DNA of 64,000 nucleotides from an uncultured Bacteroidota bacterium (GCA_902774395.1 CACYIK010000001.1:1-64000), one strand, 5' to 3'; shown: positions 18,148 through 28,013, numbered from the stretch's first letter. Made by a program: numbers and translations. The notes: a model not told the origin generated them from the sequence alone.

Positions 18148-20226
18148 ATGAAACAATATAAAGTGGCCGTCACAGGGGCCACAAATAGTGGTAAATCAGA
18201 ATTGTGCAAGGCCCTCGAGGAGGCCTTCGCACGCCGCGCCGACGGAGTCGAAATCCTCTGCAGCGAAGTCCACGACTGCGAAGAAGTCGAGACAATGGAC
18301 CCCGACGTGGTGCTCCAGGTGGTCGACAGCACCGACCTCGACGAGAGCCTCGTCTTCACTCCACAGCTCATCGATATGCACCGCCGGCTCTTGCTGGCTT
18401 TTGTGAAATACGACCTGCTCCTCGCCACCGGTCACTCGCTCGACATGCAGAGTCTCGAGAAGCAGATGGGTGTGTTGGCACGCATCGTCAACCCTCTCAC
18501 CGGCGACGGCATCGACGACCTCGCCGCCAAGGTGGTGCATGCCGCCGAGGGTAGGGTAGAGTCCCTCCGCCACGTCCATGTCGAATACGGCCAGGATGTT
18601 ATGCGCTCCATCAAGCAGATTATCGACTTCCTCATTCATCATTCATCACTCCCCACTCATCACTCATCACTCCCCACTCATCACTCATCACTCCCCACTC
18701 ATCACTCATCACTCCCCACTCATCACTCATCACTCATCACTCATCACTCGAAGCGCTACCTCGCCATCCGTCTCCTAGAGCGCCCTGTCGAGACACTTCC
18801 GCTCTTCAAAGACGAGCCCTGGTACGACGACCTCGCTGCGCTCGTGGAGCGCGAGCGCAAGCACCTCTTCCTCGAACTCAAGCGTCCCCCCGAGGAGATC
18901 ATCCATGAAGCCCGCCACGGTTATGTCAGCGGTGCCCTTGCCGCCGCCCTCACCCATAGCGACGACGACAGCGACCATACGCTCCAGCAGCGTGTCGACG
19001 CTGTCCTCACCAACCGCTGGATAGGCTTCCCCATCCTTGTCGCGGTGCTCTTGGTGGTCTTCGAATGCACGTTCTCGCTGGGTACCTACCCGCAGGACTG
19101 GATACAGAGCGGCATCGACGCCCTCTGCGGGTGGCTGTCGGGTACGCTGCCTGGCGGATGGCTCTCCTCGATGCTCGTCGATGGTGTCGTGCAGGGCGTC
19201 GGCGCCGTCCTCGCTTTCCTGCCCAATATCGTCATCCTTTTCTTCTTCCTCTCCATCCTCGAGGATGTGGGCTATATGGCCCGTGCCGCCTACCTCATGG
19301 ACGGCATTATGCACCGCGTGGGACTCCACGGCCGCTCCTTCATCCCCATGCTCGTGGGCTTCGGCTGCAATGTGCCGGCCATCATGGCGGCACGCGACAT
19401 ACAGAACCGCAAGGACCGCACCCTCACCATGCTCATGATTCCCTTCATGAGCTGCTCAGCACGTCTGCCTGTCTACCTGCTGCTGGTGTCGGCCTTCTTC
19501 CCCGATCACAAGGCCTTGGTGATGATCTCGCTCTACCTCATCGGCATCGTCCTCTCCATCCTCTTCGCCCTCGTTATGAAGCGGATGCCCTATTTCCGTA
19601 AGGACCGCGACGAGGACTATGTCAGCGAGCTCCCTGCCTTCCGCCGTCCCACCGTCCGCAATACAGGCATGCATATCTGGGAGCGTTGCGCCGACTACCT
19701 GAAGAAAATTTCCACTGTCATCCTCGCCGCCTCCGTCATCATATGGGCCCTCAGCTACTTCCCCCGCCCCGTGGCAACAGCCGCCACCCCAACGGCCACT
19801 GTGGCCGACGGCTCTTCTGTCGCCGCAGCTACCACTGTCGACCCCTCGGCACGCGACTACGAACACTGCTACCTGGCCCAGATTGGCCGTGCCATGGACC
19901 CCGTCATGAAGCCCTTGGGTTTCGACTGGCGCATGAATGTCTGCATCCTCACCGGTCTCCCCGCCAAGGAGGCTATCGTCTCCACCATGGCCATCATATA
20001 CCATGAGGAAGACGAGGCCAACCTCGCTGCCACGCTCCACGACCGGCACATCTTCTCCGAGACTACAGCCTTCGGCTTCATGATGTTCGTCTTGCTCTAC
20101 TTCCCCTGTGTGGCCACCATCGCCACTTTGCGGCGCGAGATAGGACGAGGCTGGGCCGCTTTTTCCGTTGTCAATTCCCTCGTCCTCGCGTGGCTCGTCG
20201 CCTTCCTCGTTAACCTAGTTTTTTAA
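18148..20226 (+). CDS. feoB: FeoB-type ferrous iron transporter with a reduced GTPase domain
   Basis: A 692-residue membrane protein that imports Fe2+ across the inner membrane. The transmembrane part (about 285-692) is complete, with EDVGYMARAAYLMD, GFGCNVPAIMAAR (gate motif) and PFMSCSARLPVYLLL. The N-terminal G domain is abnormal. G1 GATNSGKS (10-17) is kept. Only about 40 residues separate it from VVDSTDL (58-64), where E. coli has over 75; the switch I region (GNWAGVTVE in E. coli) and the G3 DLPGTYSL segment are missing. G4 NxxD appears as VKYD (86-89), without asparagine. Residues about 164-201 are four HHSSLPT-like repeats encoded by a 21-bp unit of three heptamers. The start follows a promoter box 19 bases upstream. 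No feoA or FeoA domain is seen. Transport may be GTP-independent or regulated differently. Confidence 0.9.
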   Translation: MKQYKVAVTGATNSGKSELCKALEEAFARRADGVEILCSEVHDCEEVETMDPDVVLQVVDSTDLDESLVFTPQLIDMHRRLLLAFVKYDLLLATGHSLDMQSLEKQMGVLARIVNPLTGDGIDDLAAKVVHAAEGRVESLRHVHVEYGQDVMRSIKQIIDFLIHHSSLPTHHSSLPTHHSSLPTHHSSLPTHHSSLITHHSKRYLAIRLLERPVETLPLFKDEPWYDDLAALVERERKHLFLELKRPPEEIIHEARHGYVSGALAAALTHSDDDSDHTLQQRVDAVLTNRWIGFPILVAVLLVVFECTFSLGTYPQDWIQSGIDALCGWLSGTLPGGWLSSMLVDGVVQGVGAVLAFLPNIVILFFFLSILEDVGYMARAAYLMDGIMHRVGLHGRSFIPMLVGFGCNVPAIMAARDIQNRKDRTLTMLMIPFMSCSARLPVYLLLVSAFFPDHKALVMISLYLIGIVLSILFALVMKRMPYFRKDRDEDYVSELPAFRRPTVRNTGMHIWERCADYLKKISTVILAASVIIWALSYFPRPVATAATPTATVADGSSVAAATTVDPSARDYEHCYLAQIGRAMDPVMKPLGFDWRMNVCILTGLPAKEAIVSTMAIIYHEEDEANLAATLHDRHIFSETTAFGFMMFVLLYFPCVATIATLRREIGRGWAAFSVVNSLVLAWLVAFLVNLVF
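18632..18750. repeat. In-frame CATCACT heptamer array in feoB
   Basis: About 17 heptamers, arranged as a 21-bp higher-order unit CATCACTCATCACTCCCCACT repeated about four times, with CATCACT runs at the ends. Translated as HHSSLPT repeats between the G domain and the membrane domain. Confidence 0.9.
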
Positions 20227-20264
20227 GCCCCTCAGGACCCTTAAAAAACTGTTAAAAATCGCAT

Positions 20265-20284
20265 TGCGTAAACTTTTTTACGCA
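20265..20284 (+). terminator. Terminator downstream of feoB
   Basis: Stem TGCGTAAA / TTTACGCA with loop CTTT. After seven bases a run of eight T follows. AT-rich but well placed. Confidence 0.6.
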
Positions 20285-20301
20285 GTATCTATTTTTTTTC
20301 G

Positions 20302-20310
20302 TATCTTTGC
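20302..20310 (+). promoter_or_regulatory. -7 box (TATCTTTGC) for the surface-protein cluster
   Basis: TATCTTTGC, about 90 bases upstream of the small ORF at 20400; probably drives 20400 to 27292. Confidence 0.7.
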
Positions 20311-20399
20311 AACAACTATACCTATAGGGCACAGTGTGTCCCGTATGGCTGTACGTTATTGATATATAGTTAAGTAGAAATAAAAAAGTAAAAACAAAT

Positions 20400-20666
20400 A
20401 TGACGAAAAAAATTACAAATTACGAGGCTCCACGACTTACGGTGGTGGATTTTCGTACGGAACGAGGGTACGCTACGTCGGGAGACAATCTTCTGGTTAA
20501 CTCCCAGCAGTATATCCAAGGTTTCATCGACAGGGAGGTCGAGAACCAGCTTATGGGTGTGACAGATGATGGCAGAGTTGTCGCTGCTACCCTGGATGGT
20601 AATGAGGATCATACCAATGCCACGAGCGGTAGCGTCTGGGCGTATGCCGATGGAGGATGGTTTTAA
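20400..20666 (+). CDS. Small conserved-type hypothetical protein preceding surface genes
   Basis: An 88-residue protein starting MTKKITNYEAPRLTVVDFRTERGYA. The opening 'Y-x-x-P-x-(L/V)-x-V-x-(D/E)' is common in short unannotated Bacteroidales ORFs beside surface-protein genes; this is a recollection of pattern, not a search. It is acidic, has no signal peptide, and ends in ATSGSVWAYADGGWF. It is 25 bases upstream of the fimbrillin-like lipoprotein gene and probably co-transcribed. Function unknown. Confidence 0.6.
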   Translation: MTKKITNYEAPRLTVVDFRTERGYATSGDNLLVNSQQYIQGFIDREVENQLMGVTDDGRVVAATLDGNEDHTNATSGSVWAYADGGWF

Positions 20667-20691
20667 ACCGATGGTCTAACAGAAAGGAAAA

Positions 20692-22392
20692 ATGATGAAA
20701 AACATTCGTATTGCATTGTTAGCTTGCCTAATGGGTCTGTTTGCCGTGGCATGCGAGAAAGAGCAGGATGAACCCGCTCCGGAAATTTCTACCAATATCT
20801 TCAAATTGAAATTTGAGTCATTTGTTGAGGACAATGGAACCAAAGTGTGGCTCCAATATGGTGATCCGTCGAAGCTTTTTTACGAGGATGGTGACAAGAT
20901 AAGAATTACCAGCAATCATGGTATTAGCCGCGATTTTGTCATCAAGTACAGAACCACTTCCGATGGTCAGTCTCCTGCTGTGACGGAGGATGGTTGGTAT
21001 GCACAGGGTACTGACACTTTGGGTGGCAATCTCTTCTATGCCGCTTTTGTTGATGGATATAAAGATTATAATGCCAACCTGTCTGGTAATGGTCCTTCTT
21101 ATTCGTTCAATATTAACTCGGTGAAGGAAAGAAGCAATTATAACAAGGTGATTCTGGCTGGTTGCACTTCCACCAACGAGGGTAATACTGTTATCACGCT
21201 TAAGCCGGCTTGCGCTATCCTTCGTTTGAACACGGGGGGAGCATCCATGAATTATGTTAAAGTGGGTTTTGAAGCAACAAAAGTTCCTAAGACGGGTACG
21301 TTGAATGCTTCTACTCATACCATTTCTGTAGGTGGAGCTAGTGATTATTTAACTGGTGTTACCTCGGGAGGTGCCGGTGAATTCCTGTATATGCGTGAGA
21401 GTAATCAAGATGCTGGCGAAGACCGTTATTACTATGTGGCTGTTCCTATTATTGGATCCAGCGTGTCTACGACACTTTATTTGGAGTGGAATAACGGAAG
21501 CGGTGCTACTCAGTACAAAACTTCTGGCCAGGTAACTTTAGAGAAAGGCCGTGTCTATACTGTGGGTACTACGAGATCCACGCCATTTGATGTTGAGGGT
21601 TTTACCAAGAGTTACTTCTATATTAATGCAGGTCACGATGCGGTGTTGTTCTCGGCAGGAAACCTGCAGGGCCAGAGATATAGATATAGCGGAAGACAAT
21701 ATAACAAATGGCAGTTTGCGTCTAGTCAAGTGTCTGCTCTACAAGACGCAAATGCTAGTATTGGATTGGGTGTTTGGGTAGATTTATTAGGCTATGGTAC
21801 AAGTGGTAATTCCGCGCATCCTAATGAATCATCAACATCAACCGGTACATATCCTTCTGGTGATATTGCTTCTACAAATGACGATTGGGGGGAATATAAT
21901 TCCTCATCGCCAGGAATAGCCTATGGCTCTAATATAGTAACTGATATTCCATGGAGTACGCTTACTAAGGCAGAATGGGAATATTTGATAGGCCGAAGCG
22001 GTAAAGCAGGGTTAGCTACTATCACCATTGATGGACACTCACATTATGGTCTAGTCCTTCTTCCAGATGAGGATGAGGATGGTCGCACGTGGACAAAACC
22101 AGAAGGCGTATCGTTCACAGCTGGCTTTAGTAGTTATTCGCTTAATAATTATTCTTCTACAGAATGGTCGACTCTCGAGTTTTCAGGTGCGGTTTTTCTC
22201 CCTGTTACGAACTTCCGTAACGGAACTTCAATTGATGGTATAGATGAAGGCTATTATTGGACTTCTACCGGTGGCGCTGAAGGTCGAGGTACACCGTCAT
22301 ATGCGTTGAAAATATCAGCTGGTTCTGTGTCTGTTGTTTCCAAGTCACGTGCACATGGTTGTGCTGTAAGACTTGTTTTTAGAGCAGAATAA
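20692..22392 (+). CDS. Fimbrillin-like surface lipoprotein
   Basis: A 566-residue protein with a lipoprotein signal: a hydrophobic stretch then LFAVACEKEQ, Cys21 (Cys20 if the second ATG at 20695 is used). Acidic residues follow the cysteine, resembling the Bacteroidota export signal for surface lipoproteins. Residues about 35-290 resemble fimbrillin/Mfa-like domains (VWLQYGDPSKLFYEDGDKIRI, YYYVAVPI, LYLEWNNGSG, VTLEKGRVYTV). The C-terminal ~260 residues have AVLFSAGNLQG, VWVDLLGYGTSG, EWEYLIG, YYWTSTGG and CAVRLVFRAE, like the 'major paralogous' FISUMP-type domain of Bacteroidetes and Fibrobacter surface proteins. The DNA is visibly more AT-rich than most neighbours. It may be a fimbrial tip or a stand-alone adhesin; no other fimbrial genes are present. 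Confidence 0.72.
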   Translation: MMKNIRIALLACLMGLFAVACEKEQDEPAPEISTNIFKLKFESFVEDNGTKVWLQYGDPSKLFYEDGDKIRITSNHGISRDFVIKYRTTSDGQSPAVTEDGWYAQGTDTLGGNLFYAAFVDGYKDYNANLSGNGPSYSFNINSVKERSNYNKVILAGCTSTNEGNTVITLKPACAILRLNTGGASMNYVKVGFEATKVPKTGTLNASTHTISVGGASDYLTGVTSGGAGEFLYMRESNQDAGEDRYYYVAVPIIGSSVSTTLYLEWNNGSGATQYKTSGQVTLEKGRVYTVGTTRSTPFDVEGFTKSYFYINAGHDAVLFSAGNLQGQRYRYSGRQYNKWQFASSQVSALQDANASIGLGVWVDLLGYGTSGNSAHPNESSTSTGTYPSGDIASTNDDWGEYNSSSPGIAYGSNIVTDIPWSTLTKAEWEYLIGRSGKAGLATITIDGHSHYGLVLLPDEDEDGRTWTKPEGVSFTAGFSSYSLNNYSSTEWSTLEFSGAVFLPVTNFRNGTSIDGIDEGYYWTSTGGAEGRGTPSYALKISAGSVSVVSKSRAHGCAVRLVFRAE

Positions 22393-22420
22393 TGAAAATT
22401 ATAACTAAAAAAAGAATAAT

Positions 22421-25400
22421 ATGAAACATTTATTATTTTACAGAAGAAGAGGACTACGACGTATCGCTTTAATGGCTATTGCGTTTTTGCTGTCGTTCTC
22501 TTATGCAAATGCACAGTACACAATCACTGTTCATATCATAGATGACCAAGATGTGGAACAGCCATGGGGAACAGTGAGTGGTAATGAAGGTACTTTCGCC
22601 AATGGAACTACAGTGACCTTGACGGTTACTCCAATAAATGGGAAAGAGGTAAAGGAATGGTGGACTGATGATGTCATTGCGGTTAATACTAACACCTGTG
22701 ATGTTATTGTTAATGGAAATACAGAAGTATGGGCCGTTATGGGTAACGCCACTATTCGCCATAATTTGAGCGTTAATGTATATCCGGTTGAGTGCAGGAA
22801 TCTCTGCAGTGTAACCGGTGACGGTGAAAAGTTGGACGGTGCAACACCGACGCTATCGGCATCCTATGCTGATCCGTATACAATTGATCATTGGGAGATA
22901 GGCGGTGTTCAAGTGAAGGGTAATTCCAGCACCTACACACTTGAACCGATGCACAGCGATGTGACTGTTGACGCAATCTTCGCTTATATCCCTCAGGATC
23001 GCACCATCACTGTGGCTTCCAACAACCCTTCTCGCGGCACTGTCCAGATTGAAGATTATGAGCATAACACTAGCACCTCCTCGCTGACTATTACCGAGCG
23101 TACGCAGGTGACACTGACGGCCACAGCTGCTAGTAGCGCATATCGCTTTGCAGGTTGGTTCTATAACGATGAAGTTGTTAGCACGGAGAATCCCTACACT
23201 TTCAATCTGCCCGACGGCGCTGGCGACCGCACCTACACCGCCAACTTCGCCAACGCCAGCGACTCCTACACCATGTCGGCTGTCTACGACCCTTCGGAGG
23301 CCGCCAGCACCAAGGTTCCTAACACTACCACCGACATCCAGGTGGGCAACGCCTTCACCTACAACACCGCCCCCGCCGCCAACTGGGTATTCGATGGCTG
23401 GTACGACGAGAGTAATAATCAACTCACCACCTCCACCAGCTACACCATCTCCAATGTGATTCGCAACCGTACCCTTACGGCTAAGTTCCACCACGATCCC
23501 TATTCCATCACCGCAAATGTCAATCCCACCGCTGCTGGTATTGTCAATATCGACGGCGCCAACAATGCTGGCACCTATGACGCAGGCTCCAGCCCCGTGC
23601 TGACGGCTGTGGCCAACACCGGCTACCGCTTCATCAACTGGACTGGCGACTTCTCCTCCACAACTAACCCCTATACTATTAGTAATATCTCGCGTAACTA
23701 TTCTAATATCGTGGCCAATTTCATCGCCACCCACACAATCACTCTCACTAACGCTACCCTCACCAGCGTTAGCACCACGCCTCACGATGGCCGCTACGAC
23801 CATGGCACCTCTATTGAGGTTACCGCCAACCAGTTGGCCGACCATGCTTTCTCTCATTGGACTGTCAATGGTGTCGAGGATCCCACTGCCAACGTCAACC
23901 CCTACACGGGCACGCTGAACGGCGATATCACCCTTGTGCCTAACTACACTCCCATTTACAATGTGGTTCTCTACAAGAACCCCGCCAACGCTGTTGTGAC
24001 CCTCAGCGGCAATGGCTCCTACCTCAACGGTGAGTCTGCAACCATCGAGGTGACCTACGATCCTGCTAACTACACTTTCGAGCGTTGGACTATCGCTGGT
24101 ACCAATACCGAGGTCTCTACTGAAAACCCTTACACCTTCCCTGTTACCTCCGACATCGAGCTTACCGCCCAGTTGAGCGCTTTGACCCACTACTACAGTG
24201 TGACAACCTCCATCGACGGCACCGGTTCCATCCGTTCCGATCAGCTCTCCACTATTCCTGGCACCACCACCGGCATCGCCCAGGGTAGCACCATTGTCAT
24301 CAACTATGACGAGGTCCCCAACTCTGGCTGGCGTTTCCAGAAGTGGGTCGTCAATGGTGTCGACAACACCAATACCTCCTGTCGCATCGAGAACATCTCC
24401 AGCGATGTCACCGTTCAGGCCGTCTTCCGTGAGACCTCTGTGATTCATGTCACCACCTCTACGCATCCTGTCAACGACCCCAATATCACCGTTACCGGTG
24501 GTGGCGAGTATGCCTCTGGCGCCAACGTCACCCTGACGGCTACCTGCCCCATCGCTAACTACCACTTCTGGGTCTGGATGGTCAACGGTGAGCCCACGGG
24601 TACCCCCAACGAGCCCACGCTGACCCTCAACAATGTCACCACCGATCTCGATGTCGTGGCTTGGTACTATATCCCCGCCGGCACTGCCGCCGCCGAGATC
24701 CTTGAGTTCAACGCCGACAGCACCGAGGTGATCCGCGTGAAGACCGCCTACCGTTCGCTTGTCACCTCCATCGCTATCCCCAGCACCACCAACGGCGTCA
24801 GCACCATCCGTGACCACGCCTTCGACGGCTGCACCAACCTCGAGCACCTCGAGCTGGCTCCCACGGTGACCACCATCGGCAAGTATGCCTTTGCCAACTG
24901 TGTCGCCTTGCAGGAAATGGAGATTCCCAACGCCAATGCTACCATCGACAGCTTCGCCTTCTACAATTGTGCCTCGATGCGCAGTGTGGTTCTGCCCGCT
25001 AATATCACTACCCTCAAGGGCGGTCTCTTCCAGGGCTGCTCCGCTCTGGCCGACGCTACCATCCCCGCTCAAGTGGCCACCATCGAGGGTCAGGCCTTCA
25101 TGGGCTGCCGCAGCATCTACAGCCTTGAGCTGCCCGCCAGCGTGCGCACCGTCGGCAACCAGGCCTTCATGGGCATGAACACCCTCCGCTTCGTCACCGT
25201 CAACGAGGGCGTCACCTCCTTCGGCGAGGACTGCTTCGAGCGTAGCAACCTCATCGCTCAGACCAACTACAACGGCAGCCTGGTCGAATGGTGCAACATC
25301 TCCTTCGACAATGCCGCCGCCAACCCCGCCGCCAAGTCGCACAACTTCGTGCTCAACGGCGAGATGATTAACAAACTCGTCATCCCCCAGGGTGTCACTG

Positions 25401-27292
25401 AAATCAAGGACTTCGCCTTCTACTATAATATTCGTATCGACACCATCGTGCTGCCCGAGAGCCTGACCGCCATCGACAGCATGGCCTTCTACCGTTTGAC
25501 CAACCTCAAGCGCATCGTCCTCAACGGCAACCCCGCCGCCATCAATGTCCATGCCGACGCTTTCAGCGCTGTCAACAAGAACGATGTCGTGGTCGAGGTG
25601 CCTTGCGCCTACTACACTGCTGGCATGAACTGGGAGGGCTTCACCACCGTGGTGGCCACCGGCATGCCTGTCCTTAAGGTTGTCCAGCGTCCCGGCGGCG
25701 TGGTGACCATCACCCACAGCCCCGCTTGCAACGACAACGAATACTACTACACCGTCACCGCCACTCCTGCCACCGATTTCGTCTTCCTCGGCTGGAGCGA
25801 CGGCACGGGTTCGAGCCATGTCTCCTACGACATCTACCTCACTGCTGACATGACCATCTCGCCCCTCTGGGGTCACTCCGAGAATGCTGCCGACGCTGAC
25901 GGTAAGATCTTCCGCTTCGAGGAGGCCAATGCCGATGCCAGCTGGTTCAGCATGAATGCCGGTGCCAACGAGTGGACCATCGGCAACGCTACCCATAGCT
26001 CCGCCCGCGACCAGAAGTCGCTCTATGTCTCCAACGACGGCGGTGCCCACAACACCTACTCCCTCGGCTCCAGCCCCTACACCTACACCGAGCTGCTCTT
26101 TGACGAGGGTCTCTATGAGATTCGCTTCAATGCCCAGGTCTCCAATGTCCCCGGCCACTTCCTGACGGCCGCCCTCATCGCCGTGCCTGACGATATCGAG
26201 CAGGATGACTACGAACACCTCGACCCCCACGGCGCTGGCGTGAAGATGCTCCTCGACAGCATCCAGGGCGACGGCACCTCCTGGAGCATCAAGTCCCGCA
26301 TGGTTGAAATCTCCTCCACGGAGAGCGGCTGGTACCGTCTGGCCTTCTTCTGGAATGTGACCAACGACAACGAGGTGGCCACCACTTCGGCTGCTGTCGA
26401 CAATATCCGTATCGGCTACCTCTACGACGACGAGCTCGACTATCGTCATGTCGTGGTGAACACCAGCTCGAACGACGATGCTGCCGGTTACACCCACACC
26501 GGTTCTGCCATCACGAGCCGCGCCCAAGCCAACGAAGACAGCGTCTACTTCTATGGCCAGAGCATCGAGATCCACGCCTATCCTGTCAGCGGCTACCGCT
26601 TCGTCAAATGGAACGACGGCAACACCGAGGCTCACCGCACCCTCAATTTCGTTGAGCTCTACAACATCGGCGTCACCAACTTTACTGCCATCTTCGAGCA
26701 GGTTCAGGATTCCTACACTGTTACTGTCACCCTGAACAATGACAATGCTGCTACCGAGTATGGCGTCAAGGTGAACCTTGGCAGCGCCCAGGTGGCTGGT
26801 GTGATGCGCGACTTCTACGAGGTTCAGTCCATCGCCCAGGTCTCCAACAACGAGGATGCCTCCGTGGTCCTCAACGAGATCCAGCCCGGCTGGGCCTTCA
26901 TGGGTTGGGCCGACGAGAATGGCGACACCATCTCCGTCGACAACCCCTTCACCTACAACGGCCGTAGCGACATCCACCTCACCGCTCTCTTGGCCGAGTA
27001 CCAGGAGTGCCCCGATCTGGAATACTTCTTCATCAACAGTTCTTATTACCCCAGAATGCCCCGTATCGACAACAACGATATCGTCAACAATGTTGAGATC
27101 CGTATCGTGAACGGTCAGGTGGTTATCGAGAACTCTGGCGACCTCGACGTCACCCTCTACGATGTCAATGGCCGCGCTCTCCAGACCAGCAATGGCAATG
27201 GTAATAATGTCGTCTTCGACGTTCCCGTCAGCGGCTCCTACCTCGTCTCCGTCGGCAACCTGCTGACACGCCGTGTCGTGGTGATCCGCTAA
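22421..27292 (+). CDS. Giant secreted adhesin-like protein: InlB-type repeats, BspA LRRs, T9SS C-terminal domain
   Basis: A 1623-residue predicted surface protein. A signal peptide (about 1-32) ends FSYANAQ. Residues about 33-780 hold roughly ten divergent InlB-type/Flg_new beta repeats with signatures such as YRFAGWFYNDE, WVFDGWYDE, YRFINWTGDF, HAFSHWTVNG, YTFERWTIAG and WRFQKWVVNG. Residues about 790-1060 are BspA-type LRR_5 repeats (HAFDGCTNLEHLELAP, YAFANCVALQEMEIPN, AFMGCRSIYSLELPAS). Further InlB-like and a jelly-roll-like segment (about 1175-1350) follow. The C-terminus has VTLYDVNGRALQT and GSYLVSVGNLLTRRVVVIR, typical of a T9SS type A sorting domain. It probably shares the transcript of the lipoprotein gene 28 bases upstream. 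Codon use changes sharply near 23150, from AT-leaning to strongly C-ending codons. A role in adhesion is inferred from domains. Confidence 0.82.
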   Translation: MKHLLFYRRRGLRRIALMAIAFLLSFSYANAQYTITVHIIDDQDVEQPWGTVSGNEGTFANGTTVTLTVTPINGKEVKEWWTDDVIAVNTNTCDVIVNGNTEVWAVMGNATIRHNLSVNVYPVECRNLCSVTGDGEKLDGATPTLSASYADPYTIDHWEIGGVQVKGNSSTYTLEPMHSDVTVDAIFAYIPQDRTITVASNNPSRGTVQIEDYEHNTSTSSLTITERTQVTLTATAASSAYRFAGWFYNDEVVSTENPYTFNLPDGAGDRTYTANFANASDSYTMSAVYDPSEAASTKVPNTTTDIQVGNAFTYNTAPAANWVFDGWYDESNNQLTTSTSYTISNVIRNRTLTAKFHHDPYSITANVNPTAAGIVNIDGANNAGTYDAGSSPVLTAVANTGYRFINWTGDFSSTTNPYTISNISRNYSNIVANFIATHTITLTNATLTSVSTTPHDGRYDHGTSIEVTANQLADHAFSHWTVNGVEDPTANVNPYTGTLNGDITLVPNYTPIYNVVLYKNPANAVVTLSGNGSYLNGESATIEVTYDPANYTFERWTIAGTNTEVSTENPYTFPVTSDIELTAQLSALTHYYSVTTSIDGTGSIRSDQLSTIPGTTTGIAQGSTIVINYDEVPNSGWRFQKWVVNGVDNTNTSCRIENISSDVTVQAVFRETSVIHVTTSTHPVNDPNITVTGGGEYASGANVTLTATCPIANYHFWVWMVNGEPTGTPNEPTLTLNNVTTDLDVVAWYYIPAGTAAAEILEFNADSTEVIRVKTAYRSLVTSIAIPSTTNGVSTIRDHAFDGCTNLEHLELAPTVTTIGKYAFANCVALQEMEIPNANATIDSFAFYNCASMRSVVLPANITTLKGGLFQGCSALADATIPAQVATIEGQAFMGCRSIYSLELPASVRTVGNQAFMGMNTLRFVTVNEGVTSFGEDCFERSNLIAQTNYNGSLVEWCNISFDNAAANPAAKSHNFVLNGEMINKLVIPQGVTEIKDFAFYYNIRIDTIVLPESLTAIDSMAFYRLTNLKRIVLNGNPAAINVHADAFSAVNKNDVVVEVPCAYYTAGMNWEGFTTVVATGMPVLKVVQRPGGVVTITHSPACNDNEYYYTVTATPATDFVFLGWSDGTGSSHVSYDIYLTADMTISPLWGHSENAADADGKIFRFEEANADASWFSMNAGANEWTIGNATHSSARDQKSLYVSNDGGAHNTYSLGSSPYTYTELLFDEGLYEIRFNAQVSNVPGHFLTAALIAVPDDIEQDDYEHLDPHGAGVKMLLDSIQGDGTSWSIKSRMVEISSTESGWYRLAFFWNVTNDNEVATTSAAVDNIRIGYLYDDELDYRHVVVNTSSNDDAAGYTHTGSAITSRAQANEDSVYFYGQSIEIHAYPVSGYRFVKWNDGNTEAHRTLNFVELYNIGVTNFTAIFEQVQDSYTVTVTLNNDNAATEYGVKVNLGSAQVAGVMRDFYEVQSIAQVSNNEDASVVLNEIQPGWAFMGWADENGDTISVDNPFTYNGRSDIHLTALLAEYQECPDLEYFFINSSYYPRMPRIDNNDIVNNVEIRIVNGQVVIENSGDLDVTLYDVNGRALQTSNGNGNNVVFDVPVSGSYLVSVGNLLTRRVVVIR

Positions 27293-27313
27293 ACATCCTA
27301 CGGAATAATCAAT

Positions 27314-27343
27314 GAAGAGGGCGCCCGCAAGGACGCCCTCTTC
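27314..27343 (+). terminator. Terminator of the giant surface protein gene
   Basis: Perfect 10-bp stem GAAGAGGGCG / CGCCCTCTTC with a 10-base loop, followed by GCTTTTCC. Confidence 0.8.
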
Positions 27344-27371
27344 GCTTTTCCTCCGCAGGGGAGGCTCGGCA

Positions 27372-28013
27372 TCAGCTGATGCTGCCGTTGCCGATGTAGT
27401 GGCTGTTGCTGCTCACGCCTGCGGCGTTGACGGCGAAGCCCCACACATGGACGGTCTCCCCGTTCCACGCATTCGGCACGGTGATGCTCACACTGCCGGC
27501 ATTGCGGCGGACCGCCTGCGAGAGCAAGCCACGGCCGTCACCGGGGTTGTAGACGAAGAGGTACACCTGGTCGTCCTCCGAGACTTCAGGAAGGTCGCTG
27601 TTGGCACTGAAGCTCACGGCGACGGTCAGCGGCTCGTCAAACTGCGGGCTGCCGAACGATACCTCGCCAAGGCTGCCGGCGGCAAGCTCCAGCAGGGTGT
27701 AGTCCACATCGATGGTGTCGGGCCAGGTGAACTCTACGGCCTGAAGGTTCTTCTTGACGAAGAGGTCGGTCTCGGTGATACGTCTCTTCTGTGCCTCGGC
27801 ATGCAATCCCAGGCGTAGGGCGTCCAGAAAGGCAGACGACAGGCTGCCGATGGTGGCAAAGCGCATGCGCTGCTCCACCTGCTTTTTGCTGCCGCGGTCG
27901 TGCACCTTCTTCTTGTAGGCACGCATCACAGCCTTGCCCTTCCAGAACGAGCCCACAACGGTGCCCACCTTACCAATGAAACCATCCAGAATTCCTAAAC
28001 AAATCTTTGCCAT
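27372..28013 (-). CDS. DUF6266 family protein
   Basis: A 213-residue protein opening ICLGILDGFIGKVGTVVGSFWKGKAVMRAY, which matches the start of DUF6266 proteins (glycine-rich IxGxVGxVVGxxWKGxxxxR). The later part (DQVYLFVYNPGDGRGL, VSITVPNAWNGETVHVWGFA) looks like a beta-sandwich, as in that family. DUF6266 proteins are common in Bacteroidota; their function is not known to me. There is no signal peptide. It is convergent with the giant surface gene, sharing the terminator region, and 3' of the HTH gene at 28423 on the same strand, separated by two repeat elements. Confidence 0.75.
   Translation of the reverse strand: MAKICLGILDGFIGKVGTVVGSFWKGKAVMRAYKKKVHDRGSKKQVEQRMRFATIGSLSSAFLDALRLGLHAEAQKRRITETDLFVKKNLQAVEFTWPDTIDVDYTLLELAAGSLGEVSFGSPQFDEPLTVAVSFSANSDLPEVSEDDQVYLFVYNPGDGRGLLSQAVRRNAGSVSITVPNAWNGETVHVWGFAVNAAGVSSNSHYIGNGSIS

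Noticed and set aside
22853..26977. A 1374-residue open frame on the minus strand opposite the giant surface protein, and a 930-residue one opposite gcvP (1889-4681)
   Set aside because: Both are antisense shadows produced by GC-rich codon bias. Their translations are rich in G, V, H, D and A and have no recognisable motif, while the plus-strand products are clear.
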